The notes below the pieces were generated by a model. That model searched no databases and had not been told where the DNA came from. It saw only the letters and a list, made by a program, of their open reading frames with translations. A stretch of DNA of 64,000 nucleotides from Saccharopolyspora kobensis. GTDB taxonomy: Bacteria; Actinomycetota; Actinomycetes; Mycobacteriales; Pseudonocardiaceae. Made by a program: the position numbers and the translations under genes. The first letter of the stretch is position 1; each line of letters opens with the position of its first letter. The stretch is taken from NCBI RefSeq assembly GCF_900108315.1, contig NZ_FNVB01000002.1:558001-622000 (forward strand), given 5' to 3'. Positions 8,258 through 16,192 of the stretch are shown in pieces.

Positions 8258-8745
8258 CGCTGCGCGACCTCCACGATCGCCGGGATCATGTTGGCGTAGG
8301 CGCCGCAGCGGCACAGGTTGCCGCTCATCCGCTCGCGAACCTCGTCGCTGAGCTCCGCGGCGTCGGGGGTGACCGCGCTGGGCTCCCCCTCGCGCATCTC
8401 CTGCATCATGCCCACCGCGGACACCACCTGACCCGGTGTGCAGTAGCCGCACTGGAACGCGTCGTGCTCGATGAACGACCGCTGCAGCGGGTGCATGTCC
8501 GCGTCGGCCAAGCCGTCGGCGGTGCGCAGGTTCGCGCCGTCGTAGGCCACCGCCAGCATCAGGCAGCTGTTGACCCGGCGATCGCCGAGCAGCAGCGTGC
8601 ACGCACCGCACTGGCCGTGGTCGCAGCCCTTCTTCGGGCTGGTGATGCCGAGCCGCTCGCGCAGCGCGTCCAGGACCGTGGTGCGGGTGTCGACGACGAG
8701 GCTGTGCTCGACGCCATCCACGACGAGGGTGATCTCGGTGTCCAA
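8254..8745 (-). CDS. paoA: 2Fe-2S subunit of aldehyde oxidoreductase (PaoA-like)
   Basis: The small subunit (163 residues) has two 2Fe-2S domains: a plant-ferredoxin-like domain with GCDHGQCGACTLLL and a helical domain with CGYCTPGQV and SGNLCRCGAY. It relays electrons from the molybdenum site to FAD. The TTG start at 8745 is preferred because a GGGAGG ribosome-binding site lies about six bases upstream and the protein then begins directly at DTEITLVVDGVEH; longer upstream extensions lack homology-like sequence. It is the first gene of the three-gene operon. No Tat signal is seen with this start, so the enzyme is probably cytoplasmic, unlike periplasmic E. coli PaoABC. Confidence 0.9.
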   Translation of the reverse strand: MDTEITLVVDGVEHSLVVDTRTTVLDALRERLGITSPKKGCDHGQCGACTLLLGDRRVNSCLMLAVAYDGANLRTADGLADADMHPLQRSFIEHDAFQCGYCTPGQVVSAVGMMQEMREGEPSAVTPDAAELSDEVRERMSGNLCRCGAYANMIPAIVEVAQR

Positions 8746-8800
8746 AGCGCCTCCCCTCAAGAGCTGCCAACCAGGCGTACCCGCCTCCCGGACCCCGCAT

Positions 8801-9019
8801 TCACCCGTTCTCGTCCGGCACCTCCTCGCTGAGCCGCTCGTCGAGGGACTCGCCCTCGCGCTCCTCCCGCGGCGTCGGACGGCTCTCGGTCTCCCGGGTC
8901 CACCGGTCCGGCGGCTGCACTCCGCGCTCCACCGGGTCATCGCCGAGCTCCTCCTCGTCGAGGCGCTCAGCTCCCTGCAAGGTCTCGGGTTCTTCGGGTT
9001 GCTCGGTCATCCTGCTCAT
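8801..9019 (-). CDS. DUF5709-like small acidic protein
   Basis: A 72-residue, highly charged, probably disordered protein rich in Glu, Asp and Arg. The core ELGDDPVERGVQPPDRW resembles the DUF5709 family of actinobacteria, whose function is unknown. ATG 9019 overlaps the stop of the LigD polymerase gene; a second in-frame ATG lies at 9010. It is the last gene of the LigD operon, although DUF5709 genes are also found without such neighbours, so a role in DNA repair is not implied. Confidence 0.7.
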   Translation of the reverse strand: MSRMTEQPEEPETLQGAERLDEEELGDDPVERGVQPPDRWTRETESRPTPREEREGESLDERLSEEVPDENG

Positions 9020-9882
9020 CTCCGTTCGGTCAGATCCGCCCACGGATCGCTCTTCTGCGCCAGCCTGCGCGCCATGTTGGCCAGGCCGTAGGACTGCGGT
9101 TCCGCGCGACCGAGCTCGTCGATGTCCAGCGGGGTCGCCGCCGGGGCACCGGGCCGGGCGCGCAGCGAGTAGGGCGCGATCGCGGTCTGGCCGTAGGCGT
9201 TGCGGTTGGTGTCCAGGAAGATCCGGTCGCCCCGCTGGTCCTTGCGCTGCTCGGTGGTCAGGCGCCGCGGTTCGTCGCGGACCGCTTCCTCGGCCAGCTC
9301 GCGCAGGTCGGCCCGGACCTCGTCGAACTCGCGCTCGGCGCGCAGCGGCGCGGCGACGTGGAAGCCCCGGCCACCGGTGGTCTGCACGTGCGGGTCCAGC
9401 CCGGCGTCGCGGAAGCGCTCGCACATCCGGCGGGTCACCTGGCGCAGCTCGGTCAGCCCGGTGCCCTCCGGCGGATCCAGGTCGAGCACCACCAGCACCG
9501 GCCGCTCCAGGTCGTCCACTGTGGATAGCCCGAGGTGGAACTCCAGGCAGGCCTGCCCGGCCAGGTAGAGCAGCGTCGCGGCGTCGTCGACGACCACGTG
9601 GTGCACCACACCGCGCGCACCGCGCTGCGGCACCGACACCACCCGGATCCAGTCCGGGAAGTAGTCCGAGGCCTCCTTCTGGAAGAACCCGCCGTCGCCG
9701 ATCCCGTCCGGGAAGCGGCGCAAGGTCAGCGGTCTTCCCCTGCTGTGCGCGATCATCACCTCGGCCACGGACCGGTAGTAGTCCATCACGTCCTGCTTGC
9801 GGTAGCCGCTGCCGGGGTAGAGCACCTTGTCCGGATTGGACACGTCGAACCGGTGCCCGTCGGCCTCCCACCGCGCGCTCAT
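9016..9882 (-). CDS. ligD: Stand-alone LigD primase-polymerase (PrimPol) domain protein
   Basis: A 288-residue archaeo-eukaryotic primase-type polymerase corresponding to the polymerase domain of LigD. It adds nucleotides, preferably ribonucleotides, at break ends during Ku-dependent end joining. Hallmarks are VSNPDKVLYPGSGYRKQDV, the two metal-binding aspartates in VVLDLDPPEGTG, QTTGGRGFHVAAPL and LDTNRNAYGQTAIAPYSLRA. It lacks the ligase and phosphoesterase domains, as in other actinobacteria that carry LigD functions on separate genes. ATG 9882 overlaps the stop of the phosphoesterase gene. No ku or ATP-dependent ligase gene lies in the window. Confidence 0.92.
   Translation of the reverse strand: MSARWEADGHRFDVSNPDKVLYPGSGYRKQDVMDYYRSVAEVMIAHSRGRPLTLRRFPDGIGDGGFFQKEASDYFPDWIRVVSVPQRGARGVVHHVVVDDAATLLYLAGQACLEFHLGLSTVDDLERPVLVVLDLDPPEGTGLTELRQVTRRMCERFRDAGLDPHVQTTGGRGFHVAAPLRAEREFDEVRADLRELAEEAVRDEPRRLTTEQRKDQRGDRIFLDTNRNAYGQTAIAPYSLRARPGAPAATPLDIDELGRAEPQSYGLANMARRLAQKSDPWADLTERR
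9515..9525. repeat. TCCACTGTGGA palindrome (one of four)
   Basis: An 11-bp palindrome within the LigD polymerase gene. Exact TCCACWGTGGA copies also occur at 11793, 31105 and 48207. Confidence 0.6.
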
Positions 9883-10448
9883 CGGAGCTCGTCGTTCGTC
9901 CGGCCGGAGCGGACCGACTCCGGCTGGGTGCTCACCGGGTTCCGGCGCCGATCGGCACCGTCGTCGTCCACCTTCACCAGCAGCCACTGCTCCTTCCCGC
10001 GGAAATCGGTGCGCGTGAGCGCGAAATCGCCGTGCAGCTTCGTGCCGTGCAACCGCACCTTGACGTGCCCGGCCGCGAGCGCGTCGGCCATCGGCACCGG
10101 TTCGCCGTCGCGCTCGGTGTCGTTGCGGTAGGTGCCGGTGTCCCAGACGCTCACCGTGCCCGCGCCGTAGCCCTCCGGGATCTCGCCCTCGAAGTCGGCG
10201 TAGTCCAGCGGGTGGTCCTCGGTCGGCGTCGCCAGCCGCTTGTCGCGCGGGTCGAGCGACGGGCCCTTCGGCACCGCCCAGGACTTGAGCACGCCGTCCA
10301 CCTCGAGCCGGAAGTCGTAGTGCAGACTGGAGGCGTCGTGCCGCTGCACCACGAAGCGCGGCCGGTCCCCGGGTTCACCTCCGCTGGGCTCCCCGGACCG
10401 CCGCAGGTCGCGCTTGCGCCGGTAGGTTCCGAGTCCGTCCTCAGCCAT
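9879..10448 (-). CDS. Stand-alone LigD 3'-phosphoesterase domain protein
   Basis: A 189-residue protein matching the 3'-phosphoesterase domain of LigD, which trims 3'-phosphate and ribonucleotide ends before sealing. The signature VQRHDASSLHYDFRLEVDG supplies the His, Asp and Arg/Glu residues of the metal site, followed by LKSWAVPKGPSLDPRDKR and DFEGEIPEGYGAGTV. It is the first gene of a three-gene operon with the polymerase-domain gene and a DUF5709 gene, linked by 4-bp overlaps. The basic N-terminus (TYRRKRDLRRSGEP) is common to this family. Confidence 0.92.
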   Translation of the reverse strand: MAEDGLGTYRRKRDLRRSGEPSGGEPGDRPRFVVQRHDASSLHYDFRLEVDGVLKSWAVPKGPSLDPRDKRLATPTEDHPLDYADFEGEIPEGYGAGTVSVWDTGTYRNDTERDGEPVPMADALAAGHVKVRLHGTKLHGDFALTRTDFRGKEQWLLVKVDDDGADRRRNPVSTQPESVRSGRTNDELR

Positions 10449-10622
10449 GCCCCGGTCCTACCCGGAGTGTTCGTCCGCTAACCAAGAGCGACCGACCGCG
10501 ATGCGAAAACCGCCTGCTGACACGTCAAGTTGAGACGATCGGGTGAAACCTGGAACCAATCGGCGGCGCATTTGTTCCTATGGGGCGAGGAAAAGCGTTG
10601 TCGCCAGCCAGGGAGACCACCA

Positions 10623-10838
10623 ATGCAGCAGCACGTGCACGCCGAACTGATCGGCGGCCCGGAGGACGGCCGGTCGTTCATCATCCCCGCGCCGGAGGCG
10701 GACTTACCCCTCGGTCAGTTCACCTTCCCCTCCCCGCGAGATGGCGAGTCGCCGTGCGCGCGCTACGACCGGCACGACCGCCGCGCCGATGGCGTCTGGC
10801 GCTACCAGTACGCAGGAGAGCCCGCCATCCGCTCGTGA
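10623..10838 (+). CDS. Small conserved-type hypothetical protein
   Basis: A 71-residue soluble protein with HAELIGGPEDGRSFIIPAP followed by a proline-rich stretch and ARYDRHDRRADGVWRYQYAGE. The ELIGGPxDG opening and the terminal tyrosine-rich strand recur in small actinobacterial and phage proteins of unknown role. The ATG at 10623 is preceded by GGGAG nine bases upstream, which sets the start. It stands alone between the LigD operon (opposite strand) and the CoA-transferase gene. Confidence 0.65.
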   Translation: MQQHVHAELIGGPEDGRSFIIPAPEADLPLGQFTFPSPRDGESPCARYDRHDRRADGVWRYQYAGEPAIRS

Positions 10839-10906
10839 CCGCCGCGATCACGCCGCGTCCCCGAATCGGTCAAGTCACCCGACCCACCTCTAGTTAGCAT
10901 CGATAA

Positions 10907-10919
10907 CGAACCTGGTTCG
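10907..10919. promoter_or_regulatory. Palindrome upstream of the CoA-transferase gene
   Basis: The sequence CGAACCTGGTTCG is a 13-bp dyad (arms CGAAC/GTTCG) ending 21 bp before the ATG at 10941. A looser dyad GTTA...TAAC (10893-10906) lies just upstream. The position suggests an operator, but no cognate regulator is adjacent. Confidence 0.35.
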
Positions 10920-10940
10920 CCGATGCACCCTGGAGGCACC

Positions 10941-12422
10941 ATGCCGCTGACCGAGCGGATCACCGGCGCAGTGGCCGCGCCCGCGACCGATGACGAGTTC
11001 GACCCGCTCGCCGAGCTGGCCGAAGTGCTCGCCGGAGTCGGCCTGAGCCCGACCGACGCGGGCGGGCGGATCACCTTCCGCGGCGCCGACCCGGTGGTGC
11101 CCAGCACGCTGCGGCTCGGCGGCGCCGCCGGCATCGCACTGGCCGCGAAGTCGGTGGCGATGGCCAAGATCTGGCAGCTGCGCGGCGGTTCCGGCCAGGA
11201 CATCGCGGTCGACCTGCGTCGCACGCCGCACCGGTTGTGCCCGTTCTACGACCGCAAGTGGGAGCTGCTCAACGGCTATCCGGCGAGCAGCCCGGCCAAC
11301 GTCGGCAACGCGCTCGGCTTCGCCTTCTACCGCACCGCGGACGACCGCTGGGTGATGCCGCTCAACCCGTACCCGAAGCTGAGGGTCGCCACCCAGAAGC
11401 TGCTCGGCGTGCCCGACGACGCCGACGCGGTGGCCGAGGCCATCGCCGGGTGGCGGGCCCGCGACCTGGAGGACGCCGGGGCCGAGGCGGGCGTGGTGAT
11501 GCCGATGCTGCGCACCCCGGCAGAGCTGTTCACCGAGCCGCACTACCAGGAATCGCTGGTCCACCAGCCGCTGATCGAGGTCACCAGGATCGGCGACAGC
11601 GAGCCCGAGCCGTTCCGGCCCGGCGCCGCCCCGCTGGACGGCGTCCGGGCGCTGGGCATGGGCCATGTGATCGCCGGCGCGGGCGCCGGGCGGGCGCTGG
11701 CGCTGCACGGTGCCGACGTGCTCAACCTGTGGCGGCCCGACGAGCTGGAGCACGACACCACCTACGTCACCGCCAACGTCGGCGTGCGCTCGTCCACAGT
11801 GGATCCCCACCGCGATGGCGGACGGCAGCTGATCCAGCGGTTGCTCGCCGGCGCGGACGTCTTCTTCGCCAACCGGCGTCCCGGCTACCTGGAGCGGATC
11901 GGCCTGTCAGCGGAGCAGGCCGCGGCAGCGCGGCCGGGCATCATCCACGTCACGACCTCCTTCAACGGCCGCACCGGGCCGTGGGCCCAGCGGGTCGGCT
12001 TCGACCAGTCCGCGGGCAGCGTGGTGGGCATGATGAACCTCGAAGGCGACGGAGAAACCCCGCAGCTGCCGCCGATCCTGGTGGTCAACGACTACATCGT
12101 GTCCTGGCTGATGGCCGTCGGTGCCGCCCAGGCGCTCATCCGCCGCGCCACCGAAGGCGGCAGCTACCGCGTGCACGTCTCGCTGACCCGCGCGGCGCTG
12201 TGGATCCTGAGCATGGGCGTCTTCGACCGCGACTACGCCCGCTCCATCGCCGGCACCGGCGAGGAGCACGCCTACCTCGCTCCGGAGACCTTCACCGCCG
12301 ACACCCCGCTCGGCCGCTACCAGGGCGTCACCGACCAGGTCCGGATGAGCGAAACGCCCGGCGACTACCGCCCGGTCCTGGTCCCCCGCGGTTCCTCCCG
12401 GCCGGAGTGGCTGCCCCGCTGA
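10941..12422 (+). CDS. CaiB/BaiF-type (family III) CoA-transferase
   Basis: A 493-residue protein of the CaiB-BaiF family, which moves CoA between carboxylic acids through an enzyme-linked thioester. The pieces VRALGMGHVIAGAGAGRALALHG, DVLNLWRPDELEHD, DVFFANRRPGYLERIGL and HVTTSFNGRTGPWAQRVGFDQ follow the family order in the C-terminal half. The N-terminal half (AGGRITFRGADPVVPSTLRLG) appears to be a second, diverged copy of the fold. The usual catalytic Asp motif is not clear by eye. GGAGG six bases before ATG 10941 fixes the start. It is monocistronic; substrate unknown. Confidence 0.85.
   Translation: MPLTERITGAVAAPATDDEFDPLAELAEVLAGVGLSPTDAGGRITFRGADPVVPSTLRLGGAAGIALAAKSVAMAKIWQLRGGSGQDIAVDLRRTPHRLCPFYDRKWELLNGYPASSPANVGNALGFAFYRTADDRWVMPLNPYPKLRVATQKLLGVPDDADAVAEAIAGWRARDLEDAGAEAGVVMPMLRTPAELFTEPHYQESLVHQPLIEVTRIGDSEPEPFRPGAAPLDGVRALGMGHVIAGAGAGRALALHGADVLNLWRPDELEHDTTYVTANVGVRSSTVDPHRDGGRQLIQRLLAGADVFFANRRPGYLERIGLSAEQAAAARPGIIHVTTSFNGRTGPWAQRVGFDQSAGSVVGMMNLEGDGETPQLPPILVVNDYIVSWLMAVGAAQALIRRATEGGSYRVHVSLTRAALWILSMGVFDRDYARSIAGTGEEHAYLAPETFTADTPLGRYQGVTDQVRMSETPGDYRPVLVPRGSSRPEWLPR
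11793..11803. repeat. TCCACAGTGGA palindrome (one of four)
   Basis: Lies within the CoA-transferase gene, where it encodes part of SSTVD. Confidence 0.6.
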
Positions 12423-12489
12423 CCGCCCGCCGGGGCGACCTCCACAAGCCCCCGGCTGATCTGACAGGGGCGTGTGGGAAGGTGCTGAT

Positions 12490-13287
12490 GTGCGCATCGC
12501 GAGCTGGAACGTCAACTCCGTCGGGGCCCGGTTGCCGAAGCTGGTCGACTGGCTGGGCACCGCCGAGCCGGACGTGCTGTGCCTCCAGGAACTCAAGTGC
12601 GCCGAGGACGCCTTCCCGTACGACGAGATCGGCGCGCTGGGTTACGAGGTCGCCGCGCACGGCACCGGTCGGTGGAACGGCGTGGCGGTGCTGTCCAAGG
12701 TCGGCATCGAGGACGTCCGCCGCGGACTGCTCGACGAGCCCGGTTTCCTCGCCGACGGCGCGATGTTCGAGGCGGTGGAGCCGCGCGCGATCGGCGCCAC
12801 CTGCGGTGGCGTCCGCGTCTGGTCGGTGTACGTGCCCAACGGCCGCGACATCACCCACGCGCACTACGCCTACAAGCTGCGCTGGCTCGACGCGCTGCGC
12901 GCCACCGCCGCCGAGGAGCTGGCCGAGCTGCCGTTCGCCGTCCTCGGCGACTTCAACATCGCCCCGACCGACGCCGACGTCTGGGACATCGCCGAGTTCG
13001 CGGGCTGCACCCACGTCACCGAGGAGGAGCGCAAGGCCCTCACCGCGCTCGGCGAGATCGGCCTGGCCGAGGTCCTCCCGCGCGCTCTGAAGTACGACGT
13101 GCCCTTCACCTACTGGGACTACCGCGCACTGCGCTTCCCCAACAACCAGGGCATGCGCATCGACCTGGCCTACGGTAACGAGCGCTTCACCGCGGCGGTC
13201 ACCGACGCCTACGTCGACCGCAACGCCCGCAAGGGCAAGGGCACCTCCGACCACGCCCCGGTGGTCGTGGACCTCGACCTCCCCTGA
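12490..13287 (+). CDS. xthA: Exodeoxyribonuclease III
   Basis: A 265-residue EEP-fold AP endonuclease / 3'-5' exonuclease. Catalytic and metal-binding motifs are all present: RIASWNVNSV, CLQELKC (metal Glu), SVYVPNGRD (Tyr), LGDFNIAPTD (Asp and Asn), MRIDLAYG and GTSDHAPVVVDL (Asp-His pair). It removes abasic sites in base-excision repair. GTG 12490 has GGAAGG seven bases upstream and begins at the conserved RIASWNV strand; the ATG-like codon at 12472 is less likely. It faces the Lrp gene, with a repeat-bearing gap between the two stop codons. Confidence 0.95.
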   Translation: MRIASWNVNSVGARLPKLVDWLGTAEPDVLCLQELKCAEDAFPYDEIGALGYEVAAHGTGRWNGVAVLSKVGIEDVRRGLLDEPGFLADGAMFEAVEPRAIGATCGGVRVWSVYVPNGRDITHAHYAYKLRWLDALRATAAEELAELPFAVLGDFNIAPTDADVWDIAEFAGCTHVTEEERKALTALGEIGLAEVLPRALKYDVPFTYWDYRALRFPNNQGMRIDLAYGNERFTAAVTDAYVDRNARKGKGTSDHAPVVVDLDLP

Positions 13288-13375
13288 CGGGCCCCAGGAC
13301 CCGGCACTCCCAGAAGACCTGGTACCCCATCGGCGTGCCCACCACCCGACACGCCGACGGCGCGTCGGAAGTAAC

Positions 13376-13419
13376 GCAATTTCAATTGAAATTGGACCTC
13401 TGATTTCAATTGAAATTGC
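13376..13419. repeat. 44-bp AT-rich inverted repeat, copy A
   Basis: Two 17-bp arms (GCAATTTCAATTGAAAT and its reverse complement) enclose a 10-bp spacer containing CCTCT. Each arm is itself centred on the palindrome TTTCAATTGAAA. The AT content is far above that of the surroundings. A related copy lies 99 bp downstream. Both lie between the converging ends of xthA and the Lrp gene. Confidence 0.85.
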
Positions 13420-13447
13420 GGTTTTCGTCCACATCCGTCGGCGCATC

Positions 13448-13457
13448 GGGGGGGGGG
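13448..13457. repeat. Ten-base G homopolymer
   Basis: An uninterrupted run of ten G lies between the two AT-rich inverted repeats. Such runs are prone to slippage and to sequencing error. It lies outside any gene called here. Confidence 0.8.
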
Positions 13458-13474
13458 TGACGCGCCGACGATCC

Positions 13475-13518
13475 GCAAATTCCATTGAAATCGACGCTCT
13501 GATTTCCATTGAAGTTGC
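13475..13518. repeat. 44-bp AT-rich inverted repeat, copy B
   Basis: A diverged copy of the element at 13376, also exactly 44 bp, with CATTGAA replacing CAATTGAA in both arms and the same CTCTGATTTC spacer junction. It ends 5 bp before the stop codon of the Lrp gene on the opposite strand. A role as bidirectional terminator or protein-binding site is possible but unproven. Confidence 0.8.
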
Positions 13519-13523
13519 GCGGA

Positions 13524-14024
13524 TCAGGTGTGCTCCGGTTCGAACTCGTCGAAGATCAGCCAGGTGTGGCAGGTGCGCACGCCCGGTAGCGACTGGATGT
13601 GGTCGAAGACCAGGTTGCGCAGGGACACGTTGTCCTCTGTGCGCACCCGGACCACGATGTCGAACTCCCCCGCCACCAGCGCCACGTGCTCGACCGAGTC
13701 GATCGCGGCCAGCCTGCGGGACACCTCGCGCCAGGTGTCCTGCTCGATGGACAGCCCGATCAGCGCCGCGGTGCCCAGCCCGGCCTTGGTCGGCTCGACG
13801 CGGGCGTGGAAACCGGTGATCACCCCGCTGTCGAGCAGCCGGTCCAGCCGCCCGTGCGCATTGGTGCGGGAGATGTTGACCCGCTCGGCCAGCGTGCGGA
13901 TGGACATCCGGCCGTCGCGGGCCAGCTCGTCGACGATGCGCGCGTCGATGTCGTCCAGCGCCGGAGCCGATCGTCCGGTCCGGGCGCGCCGGAGGCCGCT
14001 CCCGCCGGACTTCTGGTCGATCAT
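13524..14024 (-). CDS. Lrp/AsnC-family regulator, probably of the divergent 2-oxoacid dehydrogenase operon (BkdR-like)
   Basis: A 166-residue protein with an N-terminal winged HTH (LDDIDARIVDELARDGRMSIRTLAERVNISRTNAHGRLDRLL in sequence) and a C-terminal RAM ligand domain (SVEHVALVAGEFDIVVRVRTED). ATG 14024 has AGGAG six bases upstream; GTG 14027 is the alternative. It is transcribed away from the E1alpha gene, with about 105 bp between the two starts. Lrp-type regulators in this position control branched-chain oxoacid dehydrogenase genes in Streptomyces and Mycobacterium, typically in response to branched-chain amino acids. That role is inferred here. Confidence 0.88.
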   Translation of the reverse strand: MIDQKSGGSGLRRARTGRSAPALDDIDARIVDELARDGRMSIRTLAERVNISRTNAHGRLDRLLDSGVITGFHARVEPTKAGLGTAALIGLSIEQDTWREVSRRLAAIDSVEHVALVAGEFDIVVRVRTEDNVSLRNLVFDHIQSLPGVRTCHTWLIFDEFEPEHT

Positions 14025-14129
14025 CACGTGCTCCTGAAGCCGTTCGTTCCGATTGCTCGCCGATGACTTGTATCACATGGCACCGCTGGCCGACGATCTC
14101 AAGCCAGTCGTCCAATGGAGGTGTCGACC

Positions 14130-15173
14130 GTGGAATGGCTTCCGTCGAGCAGTCCGGTGCAGCTGCCGGATCCGAACCACCCGGCGCCGGAGCCGTCCCG
14201 GCTGCTGGCCGCCTACCGGGCGATGGTCGTGGGCCGCCGGTTCGACGCGCAGGCCACCACGCTCACCAAGCAGGGCCGGCTGGCGGTGTACCCGTCCTCG
14301 CGCGGCCAGGAGGCCTGCCAGGTCGGCGCCGCGCTGAGCATCGGCGCGCAGGACTGGCTGTTCCCCACCTACCGGGACTCGGTGGCGCTGGTGACCCGCG
14401 GCATCGATCCGGTGGAGGTGCTGACGCTGCTGCGCGGGGACTGGCACTGCGGCTACGACGTGCCGAGCACCCGCACCGCACCGCAGTGCACGCCGCTGGC
14501 CACCCAGACCTTGCACGCGGTCGGCCTGGCGCACGGCGAGGCCCGCAAGGGCCGCGACACGGTCGCGCTGGCGCTGATCGGCGACGGCGCCACCAGCGAG
14601 GGCGACTTCCACGAGGCGCTGAACTTCGCCGCGGTGTTCCGCGCACCGGTGGTGTTCCTGGTGCAGAACAACGGTTATGCGATCAGCGTGCCGCTGGCCA
14701 AGCAGTCCGTCGCGCCGTCCTTGGCGCACAAGGGAATCGGCTACGGCGTGCGCAGCGAGCAGGTGGACGGCAACGACGCGGCGGCCGTGCTGTCGGTGCT
14801 GGACACCGCCGTGGCCCACGCGCGGTCCGGCGGTGGGCCGTTCCTGATCGAGGCGCACACCTACCGGATGGAGGCGCACACCAACGCCGACGACGCCGGG
14901 CGCTACCGCTCGCCCGACGAGGTCGAGCAGTGGCGGCAGCGGGACCCCATCGACCGGCTGGAGCGCCAGCTGCGCGAGAGCGGGCACCTCGACGACACCG
15001 CGGTCGAGCAGATCGCCGCGGAGGCCGAGGAGTTCGCCGTGCAGGTCCGCAGCCGCATGCAGGCCGAGCCGAGCACCGACCCGGCGGACCTCTTCCGCCA
15101 CGTCTACGCCGAGCCGACCCCGCAGCTGACCGAGCAGCTCGCCCAGCTCCGAGCCGAACAGGAGGCGTTGTGA
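14130..15173 (+). CDS. 2-oxoacid dehydrogenase E1 component, alpha subunit
   Basis: A 347-residue thiamine-diphosphate enzyme subunit that decarboxylates branched-chain 2-oxoacids (or pyruvate) and acylates the lipoyl group of E2. The ThDP motif runs from IGDGATSEGDFHEAL to VVFLVQNNGYAI, and RMEAHTNADDAGRYRS is the phosphorylation-loop equivalent. GTG 14130 is preferred because GGAGG lies eight bases upstream; ATG 14115 overlaps that site. E1beta follows with a TGATG overlap and E2 after that; no E3 gene is present, so a lipoamide dehydrogenase encoded elsewhere must be used. A divergent Lrp regulator favours branched-chain oxoacids over pyruvate. Confidence 0.92.
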   Translation: MEWLPSSSPVQLPDPNHPAPEPSRLLAAYRAMVVGRRFDAQATTLTKQGRLAVYPSSRGQEACQVGAALSIGAQDWLFPTYRDSVALVTRGIDPVEVLTLLRGDWHCGYDVPSTRTAPQCTPLATQTLHAVGLAHGEARKGRDTVALALIGDGATSEGDFHEALNFAAVFRAPVVFLVQNNGYAISVPLAKQSVAPSLAHKGIGYGVRSEQVDGNDAAAVLSVLDTAVAHARSGGGPFLIEAHTYRMEAHTNADDAGRYRSPDEVEQWRQRDPIDRLERQLRESGHLDDTAVEQIAAEAEEFAVQVRSRMQAEPSTDPADLFRHVYAEPTPQLTEQLAQLRAEQEAL

Positions 15174-16192
15174 TGGCACCGACCAGCATGGCGCAGGCGC
15201 TCAACGCGGCGCTGCGCGACGCGATCGCCGAGGACGAGCGGGTCGTGGTCTTCGGCGAGGACGTCGGCAAGCTCGGCGGGGTCTTCCGGATCACCGACGG
15301 CCTGCAGGACGCCTTCGGCGAGGACCGCTGCTTCGACACCCCGCTGGCCGAGTCCGGCATCGCCGGGTTCGCCGTGGGCATGGCGATGGCCGGGTTCCGC
15401 CCGGTGGTGGAGATGCAGTTCGACGCCTTCGCCTTCCCCGCCTTCGAGCAGGTCGTCTCGCACGTGGCCAAGATGCGCAACCGAACCCGCGGCGCGGTGG
15501 CGCTGCCGATGGTGATCCGGATCCCGTTCGCGGGCGGCATCGGCGGCGTCGAGCACCACTGCGATTCCAGCGAGGCCTACTACGCGCACACCCCCGGCCT
15601 GAAGGTCGTCACCCCGTCCGGCGCGGCCGATGCGTATTCGCTGCTGCGCGAGGCGATCGAGGACCCGGATCCGGTGGTGTTCCTGGAGCCCAAGAAGCTC
15701 TACTGGTCCAAAGAGGACGTCGAACTGCCGGTGACCACCGAGCCGATCGGCCGCGCCGCGATCCGCAGGCGGGGCCGCGACGCCACGCTGATCGCCTACG
15801 GCCCCAGCGTCGCGCTGGCGATGGAGTCGGCGGCGGCCGCGGCCGAGGAGGGCTGGGACGTGCAGGTCGTCGACGTGCGCAGCCTGGTGCCCTTCGACGA
15901 CGAGACGGTGACCGCCGCGGTCCGCGAGACCGGCCGGTGCGTGGTGCTGCAGGAAGCGCAGGGATTCGCCGGGGTCGCCGCGGAGATCGCGGCCCGCGTG
16001 CAGGAGCGCTGCTTCCACTCGCTGTCCGCCCCGGTGCTGCGCGTCTCCGGCTTCGACGTCCCGTACCCGCCCCCCAAGCTGGAGCACAGCCACCTGCCCA
16101 ACGTTGACCGCGTGCTCGATGCCCTGGCCCGGCTCCAGTGGGACGACCAGCCCGACGTGAAGTGGCTCGACGCACGGGAGGGAGCAGCGTGA
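15173..16192 (+). CDS. 2-oxoacid dehydrogenase E1 component, beta subunit
   Basis: A 339-residue transketolase-like pyrimidine-binding subunit that completes the ThDP site with E1alpha. Typical pieces are VVVFGEDVGKLGGVFRIT, FDTPLAESGIAGFAVG, RIPFAGGIGGVEHHCDSSEA, and the C-terminal VQVVDVRSLVPFDDET with VLQEAQGFAGVAAEIA. The glutamate in GEDVG contacts the ThDP aminopyrimidine in this family. ATG 15173 overlaps the E1alpha stop and has AGGAGG upstream. It overlaps the E2 GTG start by four bases. Confidence 0.93.
   Translation: MAPTSMAQALNAALRDAIAEDERVVVFGEDVGKLGGVFRITDGLQDAFGEDRCFDTPLAESGIAGFAVGMAMAGFRPVVEMQFDAFAFPAFEQVVSHVAKMRNRTRGAVALPMVIRIPFAGGIGGVEHHCDSSEAYYAHTPGLKVVTPSGAADAYSLLREAIEDPDPVVFLEPKKLYWSKEDVELPVTTEPIGRAAIRRRGRDATLIAYGPSVALAMESAAAAAEEGWDVQVVDVRSLVPFDDETVTAAVRETGRCVVLQEAQGFAGVAAEIAARVQERCFHSLSAPVLRVSGFDVPYPPPKLEHSHLPNVDRVLDALARLQWDDQPDVKWLDAREGAA

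Noticed and set aside
8746..8940. A 65-residue N-terminal extension of the 2Fe-2S subunit
   Set aside because: The extension is arginine-rich shadow sequence overlapping the DUF5709 gene; the TTG at 8745 has a clear ribosome-binding site and starts at the ferredoxin domain.
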